Source of the DNA: an uncultured Eubacteriales bacterium | Lineage (GTDB): Bacteria > Bacillota > Clostridia > Monoglobales > Monoglobaceae | Assembly (NCBI GenBank): GCA_900542675.1 | Contig: UQOT01000065.1 | Coordinates: 1 to 11,039, forward strand | DNA: 11,039 nucleotides | Reading direction: 5' to 3' | Part shown: positions 5,259-11,039 of the stretch, piece after piece | Position numbering within the stretch: position 1 is the first letter of the stretch | Layout of the letters: each line of letters begins with the position of its first letter | Position numbers and translations under genes: made by a program | The notes under the pieces: generated by a model | Database searches by the model: none | What the model was told of the DNA's origin: nothing | What the model saw: the letters and a program-made list of their open reading frames with translations, nothing else

Positions 5259-6935
5259 CTATACTATTTCTGTTGCTTTGCGAATTTCTTTTTGTTTTTT
5301 GGTGATTATCGGCGCAGCAGCGGTTTGTTTTTGCTGCTCAAGAGCGTTTGTTTGCTGCTGCGTCTTGTAATCCAGTCCTGCGGACTTTATATTTTCGATT
5401 AGTTTTTCCTTTCCGTCTATGTGCATAGCTTCAAGCAGTATTGCGGAGGAGTCTGCTCTTGCGGGGTCAAATACTCCCATTTGCCACAGCTCGGTAAGAG
5501 TTTGATTTTGGGCTATGCGGCTGTAGGGATTGTTTTTCTCGGCGCTTACCGAAATGTCGAATTCTGCTCTGTGATAGCCGTCTGTGAGCTCAGAGCTTTC
5601 AAAAGTTACGTACTCGCACTTTCCGTCGTCACTGCTTATTCTGTATGACCGCGGATTGCTGTAGAACTGCCGCATAAGCTCAATACACAGATACACGACA
5701 TCCTTGTACGCGTCGTAGCCTGTAACCAGCATATCGCGCGCTAACTTTTCGCCTGCCTGCTGAAGGGCGATGATTGCAGAGTATGCGGTTACGCCGCCAT
5801 TTGTGTCGCCCTGCTGAAAGTCGCGGTTCCCAGCTATTTCTTTAAGCTCGTCGATTTTGTTCTGTCGGTGCTGGATTATAAAGGCGTGCATAGGCTTTGC
5901 CTGAAGCTCTCTTATGTTTTCATCGCTTACCGAACCTGCAACGTGGATTATATCCTTGCTGAGGTCGGTCAGCTCGTATTCATTAAGTCCGCCGTTGTCC
6001 TTTACCATAAATCTTGTCTTGCCTGAAATCAAGGCGTTGCGGCTTATAAGACTGTCGAGCTTGTCTATATAAAGCTGCGGGTTTTTGACGATGTCAACAA
6101 AACCAAATCCAACGGGGCTGTCTTCATCGGGATATAGCACGTCGAAAACAAACGGGTACATTCCGTGGTCGTAAATGCCGTTATTTCCCATATCTTCGGA
6201 CGCTTCAAGTATTGCACCGTCATAGAACTTTATGAGCTCAACGCTCTGTCGTCCGTCCTCGTGCAGTTTTTTGTAGTAGCAGTCAACTACAAGGCTTTTA
6301 TCACGCATAATATCCTGCTTTGTCGTATTCTGCATATCGTCATAGCTTAGGATTTCCATTGAGTTTCCGCCCGTAAATCTGTCCGCCATATGCGGATAAG
6401 TCTGCTTTAGCTCATCGTTATCAATAAGCGCGGTTAAGAATATAAACCTGCTGTCCTGAATATCTATAATTCCCGGTTCCCAGAACAGGTTTAAAAGGTC
6501 AATGCGTTTTATGTCTATGTTGTTTATTTTCGGGTTATAGAACACGCCGTAGCAGGACGCGCCGTTTTTGAGCTTGTACCACCACGCTCTGCTGTAGGTT
6601 CGCTTAAAGTCGCATAAATCAAGCTGGAGCGGTACGATTTTGCTCAGCTTCTGAGCGGCGCCGCTGTCGCGTTCGGCACGTTCCAATATATTCGGCTCGG
6701 GATAGTTGTCCATCGCGTCGGCGTGCTTGTTTGCGATTACGTTAAAAAGATACGGCGTTGTCGGCTCCGGTATAACGTTATCCGGATTTGACATATATCT
6801 GCTTTTGTACCAGCGGTTGTTTTCGATAATTCTGCGGTCGTATACCTGCTTGTGCTCTCTGTATATTTTAAAGCATTCCTGTATTCTGCCGAAGAATTCG
6901 GCTTTTATTTTTCCGTTATATCTGTCGTTTTTCAT
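5259..6935 (-). CDS. Phage portal protein (P22-like)
   Basis: This 558-residue protein should form the dodecameric ring at the capsid vertex through which the terminase threads DNA. Portal-like segments are the N-terminal helical region with YDRRIIENNRWYKSRY (32-47) and PTTPYLFNVIANKHADAMD (58-76), an acidic clip-like centre, GFGFVDIVKNPQLYIDKLDS (276-295), and GGVTAYSAIIALQQAGEKLARD (380-401), a stretch typical of P22-type portals. The C-terminal tail is rich in glutamine and lysine. The start ATG 6935 overlaps the stop of the upstream tail-fibre-like gene (ATGA). Its AGGAGG lies 9 bases upstream, inside the last codons of that gene, so translation is coupled. It is odd that it follows a tail gene and is separated from terL by an oppositely oriented repressor. 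No capsid or scaffold gene is present. Confidence 0.85.
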   Translation of the reverse strand: MKNDRYNGKIKAEFFGRIQECFKIYREHKQVYDRRIIENNRWYKSRYMSNPDNVIPEPTTPYLFNVIANKHADAMDNYPEPNILERAERDSGAAQKLSKIVPLQLDLCDFKRTYSRAWWYKLKNGASCYGVFYNPKINNIDIKRIDLLNLFWEPGIIDIQDSRFIFLTALIDNDELKQTYPHMADRFTGGNSMEILSYDDMQNTTKQDIMRDKSLVVDCYYKKLHEDGRQSVELIKFYDGAILEASEDMGNNGIYDHGMYPFVFDVLYPDEDSPVGFGFVDIVKNPQLYIDKLDSLISRNALISGKTRFMVKDNGGLNEYELTDLSKDIIHVAGSVSDENIRELQAKPMHAFIIQHRQNKIDELKEIAGNRDFQQGDTNGGVTAYSAIIALQQAGEKLARDMLVTGYDAYKDVVYLCIELMRQFYSNPRSYRISSDDGKCEYVTFESSELTDGYHRAEFDISVSAEKNNPYSRIAQNQTLTELWQMGVFDPARADSSAILLEAMHIDGKEKLIENIKSAGLDYKTQQQTNALEQQKQTAAAPIITKKQKEIRKATEIV

Positions 6936-7831
6936 AACTGAATTCCTCCTGAGTTATTTACATTATTTGAAATACTTGATTTTAGTGCATCTATTTCTGC
7001 GAGTACGTCGCGTCCGTTTATCAGCACATTTTTCCCGCGCAGCCACAAATCGCCGTTATCCATAAGAGATACAACCGCCTGCCCTCCTGCGATTGAAAGC
7101 GAGGTAAAGGCGGAGTTTTTTTGTATCAAAAAGCTGCCGTTTGAATATACGACTCCGTTTATAATTTCCTGTCCCGTTCCGTCGCCGCTGCCGAGAACCA
7201 AATAAGCTGTACCGTCGTCGCCGACGGACATTCCGACTTTTTGAAGCCGCGCTTTATTTTTGTCCTGCATAACCTTTATGCCGGTTGTGTCAATCTCGGC
7301 GAATACGCCGCCGGTTTTGTTTTCATACGATACGCTGTCTGTGCCGATTATAGTACTTGAGTATATCTCGGACGAGTCTATTCTGCCGCTTAATACCGCG
7401 TTACCGAGGCTGTTTATGTATACAGTCGGCTGTCCCTGACTGTTGTAGATTGTAAAGCTGAATATGTCGGTATCGGGATTGTACTCGGCTATAAATCTGT
7501 CGGTTTTGCTGTCGCTCATTATTATTTTGTTTCCGCTGACGTTTAAGTTGCCGCTTTCGCTTCTTACGGTTACGAGGTCGGTATCTACTTTTCCCGCGCG
7601 GAGTTTGTCTGCGGTCAGCACGTCAATCTGAGCATTCTTGATTTTGGCGGTGTTTGTATCAATGTTTTCAGCCTTGACACTTGCCGCCTCGCTGACGTTG
7701 CCTGCATCTAAGTTGTTTAGGATATAGGTTAGCTCGTCTATAAGGGCGGTGCCCCATTTCCTCAGCGCGTCTATATCCGCTTGTGCATTGCCCGTACTCT
7801 TTTTTGGTATGGGCGTTGTTAGGTTTGGCAT
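6932..7831 (-). CDS. Phage tail-fibre / receptor-binding-like structural protein
   Basis: A 299-residue protein from ATG 7831 with AAAGGAGT 8 bases upstream. A short helical N terminus (ALRKWGTALIDELTYILNNL, about 25-44) is followed by an alternating region (NIDTNTAKIKNAQIDVLTAD near 56-75) and then many short beta-rich repeats such as SGNLNVSGNKIIMSD and GGVFAEIDTTGIKVMQD. It ends in a helix (DVLAEIDALKSS) and a short tail. This layout, trimerisation helix plus beta-helical fibre, is typical of clostridial phage fibre or minor structural proteins; no specific family could be named. It is the first gene of the right-hand minus-strand unit and overlaps the portal start by 4 bases. A fibre gene directly before a portal is not the usual order and suggests a deletion or rearrangement. 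Confidence 0.65.
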   Translation of the reverse strand: MPNLTTPIPKKSTGNAQADIDALRKWGTALIDELTYILNNLDAGNVSEAASVKAENIDTNTAKIKNAQIDVLTADKLRAGKVDTDLVTVRSESGNLNVSGNKIIMSDSKTDRFIAEYNPDTDIFSFTIYNSQGQPTVYINSLGNAVLSGRIDSSEIYSSTIIGTDSVSYENKTGGVFAEIDTTGIKVMQDKNKARLQKVGMSVGDDGTAYLVLGSGDGTGQEIINGVVYSNGSFLIQKNSAFTSLSIAGGQAVVSLMDNGDLWLRGKNVLINGRDVLAEIDALKSSISNNVNNSGGIQL

Positions 7832-7899
7832 TTATATGTACTCCTTTCGCTTTGATAAGAATTTGCAAATTAAAAGTGTATTTTTGTGACCACGGTTAT

Positions 7900-7905
7900 A
7901 TTATA
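7900..7905 (-). promoter_or_regulatory. Possible -10 box for the tail-fibre/portal unit
   Basis: A perfect TATAAT on the minus strand lies 68 bases before the tail-fibre-like start in AT-rich DNA. No good -35 box is found at 16-18 bases; TTGGCA occurs at about 22 bases. It is therefore a weak or activator-dependent candidate. Confidence 0.3.
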
Positions 7906-7951
7906 AAGTTAATTTTGTGCTAAGGAGTGCCAAGCAATTGTAATAAAGCTA

Positions 7952-7980
7952 TTGCTAAATATTTTACTTTGTGGTAAAAT
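7952..7980 (+). promoter_or_regulatory. Promoter facing the surface-protein relic and dnaE
   Basis: TTGCTA (7952-7957), a 17-base spacer and TAAAAT (7975-7980). A 7-bp inverted repeat, ATTTTAC (7961-7967) with GTAAAAT (7974-7980), overlaps the -10 box and could be an operator. It lies about 55 bases before the relic's ribosome binding site and may supply transcription of dnaE. Confidence 0.5.
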
Positions 7981-8035
7981 TAAATAATTAAAAACGATTG
8001 GTTTGAAGCGGTCTGCCGATTGTGGAGGGATGGTT

Positions 8036-8544
8036 ATGTTTTACGAAAGAACTCAAAAGAATTTCGATAGTTTTTTTGGGCGTTTATGGTGTTGTTTTCG
8101 GCAGCGCCGCCCGCAGCCGGGCAAGCAGCGGAAGCGGGTGCGGAAACTGTAATTACAGTCTCAAATGACAGCTATGTTTTATTTGAGGAAGACGAAAACG
8201 GCGTGATAAATTCAACAGGCTGTGCATTTTACGTGCCGGTTGATACGACCCTGACGGTCGGCGGCAGCGGTATTATGACGTTCAGGGAATATACGGCGCT
8301 TGGAAACGGCGGAAGAAGCGGCGGAAAGCTTGTCTTAAACAGCGGCACGCTGTATTGTCTTGAGTTTTTGGGAAATGTGCCCGGCAATGTGAATACCGAG
8401 GTCGGATATTACGCTCGGCAGTGTTACGGCGGCAGAATTGCCGACGCTTTCAGCAAGGTTACACTTACCGCAAACCCTGCTGAAGGATGTGTTTTCACAT
8501 GAAGCAAAGACTCCGCTGTGCGAGACAAAGTAAAGCAGGGATAA
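8036..8544 (+). pseudogene. Relic of a secreted/surface repeat protein with a broken signal peptide
   Basis: GGAGG at 8024-8028 lies 7 bases before ATG 8036, but three frames are needed to follow the protein. Removing one T after the ATG and one T from the T7 run at 8071-8077 gives MFTKELKRISIVFWAFMVLF then SAAPPAAGQA, a good lipid-crossing signal peptide with a likely cleavage after AGQA. The longest intact frame (ATG 8086 to TGA 8502, 138 residues) continues with a beta-rich, glycine-rich domain and ends VTLTANPAEGCVFT, the start of a bacterial surface repeat of the InlB/'GYVFTGW' type. Beyond the in-frame TGA the same frame reads SKDSAVRDKVKQG to TAA 8542, one base before the dnaE start. 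Frameshifts, premature stop and loss of the C-terminal wall-anchoring region indicate a decayed gene. A start at 8086 would lack a usable export signal. Confidence 0.6.
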
Positions 8545-8545
8545 A

Positions 8546-11039
8546 ATGAGTGAAAATTCGGGATTTGTTCATCTTCATACACATACATCATACAGCCTTC
8601 TGGACGGCCAGGGAACCGTCCGGAAGGTTTTGGACCGTGCAAAGGAACTCGGTATGGAGTCTATGGCGATTACCGACCACGGCAATATGTACGGTGTGAT
8701 TGAGTTCTATGAGTATGCAAAAGAAATAGGCATAAAACCGATAATCGGCTGTGAGGTTTACGTTGCGGCGCGAACGAGATTTGACAAGGTGCACGAGCTG
8801 GACAGCGAGAGGTATCACCTGATTTTGCTCGCTATGAATGATACGGGCTATAAAAATCTAATGAAGATAGTGTCGTTCGGCTTTATCGATGGATTTTATT
8901 ATAAGCCGAGAATTGATATGGAGCTGCTCCAAAAGTATAACGAGGGCATAATTGCGCTCAGCGGCTGTATGTTCGGTGTGCTGTCGAGGAAAATTCTTGC
9001 AGGGAATTACGAGGGTGCGGTCAAGTCGGCGCAGGAGTTTATTGAAATTTTCGGGCGCGACAGGTATTTTGTGGAAGTACAGGACCACGGACTTTATGAC
9101 CAAAAGCGGCTTAACGCGGGGCTTATCAAGCTTGCACGCGAGCTGAGCCTTGATTTGGTATGCACAAACGACATTCACTATGTAAGGCGTGAGGACGCTC
9201 AGTATCAGGACGTGCTTATGTGCGTTCAGACGGGTAAGTCGGTGAATGACGAGAGCCGGATGAAGATGGACTCAGAGGAGCTTTACGTCAAGTCGCCCGA
9301 GGAGATGCGGACGCTGTTTTCGTATCTTCCCGAGGCGGCGGACAATACTTTGAAAATTGCAGAGCGTTGTAATGTGGAGATTGAGTTCGGTAAGCTGCAC
9401 TTGCCTGAGTTTGACGTGCCGGGCGGAGCGGACGCCTTTGAGTACCTTAAGGATTTGTGCATAAAGGGGTTTAGGGAGCGTTATCCCGATGAACCGGTCG
9501 ATGAAGAGAAAAGCAAGGTGTTTGTCCGCCTTTCATACGAGCTTGGAACAATACGCACAATGGGCTATGTCGACTATTTCTTAATCGTGTGGGATTTTAT
9601 AAAATACGCAAAAGATAACGAAATTCCGGTCGGTCCCGGGCGCGGAAGCGCGGCGGGCAGTGTTGCCGCGTATTGCCTTTATATAACAAATGTTGACCCG
9701 ATAAAGTATGATTTGATTTTTGAGCGGTTTTTAAACCCCGAGCGCATCAGTATGCCGGATATTGACGTTGATTTGTGCTACGAACGCCGCCACGAGGTTA
9801 TAGAGTACGTCAACCGTAAGTACGGCATCGACAGAGTGTGTCAGATTATCACGTTCGGTACTATGGCGGCGCGGCAGGCGGTGCGGGATGTCGGACGCGC
9901 ACTTGATATTTCATATGCGGCGGTTGACAATGTTGCGAAGCAAATACCGTTTTCGCTGCATATGACGCTTGACAAGGCGCTTGTGCTCAGTACGAACTTA
10001 AAGCAGATGTATGACAATAATCCCGAGGTAAAACGCCTGATAGACATATCGCGGGAGATAGAAGGACTGCCGAGGCACGCGTCAACCCATGCGGCGGGCG
10101 TTGTTATAACAAAGGAGCCCGTATGGAACTATGTTCCGCTTCAAAAAAACGACGATGTAATAACAACCCAGTTCCCGATGACGACGATAGAGCGGCTTGG
10201 GCTTTTAAAGATGGACTTTCTGGGTCTGCGCACGCTGACCGTAATACGTGATGCGGTGGATATGGCAGAAAAGTCGAATAATATTAAAATAGATATAAAC
10301 TCAGTACCTATGGACGACAAAGCGGTCTATGATATGATATCCAAGGGCGACAGCGACGGCGTGTTTCAGCTTGAAAGCGCGGGAATGAAGCGGTTTATGA
10401 CCGAACTTAAGCCGTCGGGGCTGGAGGATATAATCGCAGGAATTTCGCTCTACCGCCCGGGGCCTATGGACTCGATACCGAGGTATATAGCAAATAAGAA
10501 TAACCCGAAGCTTGTCACCTACAAGCACCCGTCTCTTGAGCCGATACTCAAGGTCACATACGGCTGCATCGTGTATCAGGAGCAGGTTATGCAGATTGTA
10601 CGCGAGCTTGGCGGGTATTCGCTCGGCAGAGCGGATTTGGTTCGCCGCGCTATGTCAAAGAAAAAAGCCGACGTAATGGCGGAGGAAAAGCACAACTTTG
10701 TCTACGGCATTGACGACGGTAAGACGCACGTTGACGGAGCGATACGCCGCGGCATAGACGAGGCGACCGCGAACTCTATATTCGATGAAATGATGGATTT
10801 TGCGTCGTACGCGTTTAATAAGTCGCACGCGGCGGCATATGCCGTTGTGGCGTATCAGACCGCGTGGCTCAAATGTCACTATCCGTCGGAGTTCTTTGCT
10901 GCGCTTTTAAATTCTTTTATCGACAGTGCGGACAGGCTTGCTAAGTATATAGCGATTATTGAAAAGTCGGGGCTTAAAATTGCCGCGCCAGATATAAACA
11001 GGAGCGGCGCAAAGTTCACGGCAAAGGACGGGCATATCG
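8546..11039 (+). CDS. dnaE: DNA polymerase III alpha subunit DnaE (5' 831 codons; 3' end outside window)
   Basis: This is the replicative family C polymerase that extends DNA 5' to 3' at the fork. The N-terminal PHP domain is intact: VHLHTHTSYS (8-17, H9, H11 and H13), AITDHGNMYG (41-50) and CTNDIHY (206-212), so metal-dependent PHP nuclease proofreading is plausible. The polymerase core shows GPGRGSAAGS (363-372), the catalytic MPDIDVDL (403-410), the third acid D557 in LKMDFLGL, YRPGPMDS (636-643), the helix EQVMQIVRELGGYSLGRADL (679-698) and FNKSHAAAYA (757-766). The beta-clamp-binding, OB and tau-binding regions lie beyond the edge (full proteins are about 1,150 residues). The start is ATG 8546, with a weak AGGG 5 bases upstream, directly after the relic frame. 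In Clostridia this enzyme usually acts alongside PolC. Codon use and higher GC mark it as core chromosome. Confidence 0.97.
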   Translation, partial: MSENSGFVHLHTHTSYSLLDGQGTVRKVLDRAKELGMESMAITDHGNMYGVIEFYEYAKEIGIKPIIGCEVYVAARTRFDKVHELDSERYHLILLAMNDTGYKNLMKIVSFGFIDGFYYKPRIDMELLQKYNEGIIALSGCMFGVLSRKILAGNYEGAVKSAQEFIEIFGRDRYFVEVQDHGLYDQKRLNAGLIKLARELSLDLVCTNDIHYVRREDAQYQDVLMCVQTGKSVNDESRMKMDSEELYVKSPEEMRTLFSYLPEAADNTLKIAERCNVEIEFGKLHLPEFDVPGGADAFEYLKDLCIKGFRERYPDEPVDEEKSKVFVRLSYELGTIRTMGYVDYFLIVWDFIKYAKDNEIPVGPGRGSAAGSVAAYCLYITNVDPIKYDLIFERFLNPERISMPDIDVDLCYERRHEVIEYVNRKYGIDRVCQIITFGTMAARQAVRDVGRALDISYAAVDNVAKQIPFSLHMTLDKALVLSTNLKQMYDNNPEVKRLIDISREIEGLPRHASTHAAGVVITKEPVWNYVPLQKNDDVITTQFPMTTIERLGLLKMDFLGLRTLTVIRDAVDMAEKSNNIKIDINSVPMDDKAVYDMISKGDSDGVFQLESAGMKRFMTELKPSGLEDIIAGISLYRPGPMDSIPRYIANKNNPKLVTYKHPSLEPILKVTYGCIVYQEQVMQIVRELGGYSLGRADLVRRAMSKKKADVMAEEKHNFVYGIDDGKTHVDGAIRRGIDEATANSIFDEMMDFASYAFNKSHAAAYAVVAYQTAWLKCHYPSEFFAALLNSFIDSADRLAKYIAIIEKSGLKIAAPDINRSGAKFTAKDGHI

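Noticed and set aside
6706..7065. Plus-strand ORF of 119 residues across the portal/fibre junction
   Set aside because: It is antisense to two well-supported coupled genes and its hydrophobic composition comes from the reverse strand of charged codons.
8858..9178. Minus-strand ORF of 106 residues inside dnaE
   Set aside because: It is a shadow of the conserved dnaE coding frame; no promoter or binding site and no recognisable domain.
1..11039. CRISPR array, insertion sequence or rRNA
   Set aside because: No regularly spaced repeats, no transposase frame with terminal inverted repeats and no rRNA-like sequence were seen on either strand.

Overview
The window looks like a Firmicutes (Clostridia-type) chromosome carrying accessory phage DNA. 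The supporting signs are strong GGAGG-type ribosome binding sites, TTG starts, AT-rich intergenic DNA with -35/-10 promoters, a DnaE-type polymerase with an intact PHP domain, and phage families familiar from clostridial prophages. The species cannot be named from this sequence. Base composition changes in blocks: positions 300-1730 are very AT-rich, the phage block at about 2000-7830 is intermediate, and the host-like DNA after about 8080 is more GC-rich.

Layout. (1) 1-302: the 3' end of a phage-type gene (coiled coil plus a 'DWARPTIQKL...LGLTDDL' tail typical of clostridial prophage lysis-region proteins), closed by a strong terminator. (2) 303-1766: an AT-rich cargo cassette with its own good promoter, a DUF6978-like gene, a DUF1828/DUF1829 gene and a terminator. 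Both genes are broken by single-base frameshifts. All three lesions lie at runs of six A and all have the same sign. (3) 1767-1963: non-coding DNA with a short direct repeat, a stretch resembling the 3' end of a tRNA (possible att scar) and a terminator. (4) 2003-7831: an incomplete phage block. On the minus strand, reading right to left, it holds a tail-fibre-like protein, a P22-like portal, then (past an oppositely oriented repressor) a 37-codon ORF, a small zinc-finger-like protein, a sigma-region-4-like regulator, a 60-residue protein in the small-terminase position and a complete large terminase. The repressor is LexA/CI-like (HTH plus S24 peptidase) and sits on the plus strand. It is divergent from the terminase arm and converges on the portal with almost no gap. 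No capsid, protease, tail-tube, integrase or replication gene is present. (5) 8036-8544: a decayed secreted or surface-protein gene with a broken signal peptide and a premature stop. (6) 8546-end: dnaE, the host replicative polymerase alpha subunit, running off the window.

How it fits together. The repressor probably controls a near-consensus leftward promoter at 4409-4436, and its own promoter carries the same TGTTATATWAT element. SOS-induced self-cleavage of the repressor would release the sigma-like regulator and terminase arm. The tail-fibre and portal pair appears to have a separate promoter and is coupled by an ATGA overlap. The most interesting items are the DUF6978 + DUF1828/1829 cassette with its repeated A6 lesions, the odd gene order of the portal/terminase block, and the possible tRNA-end att scar between the two phage-like segments.
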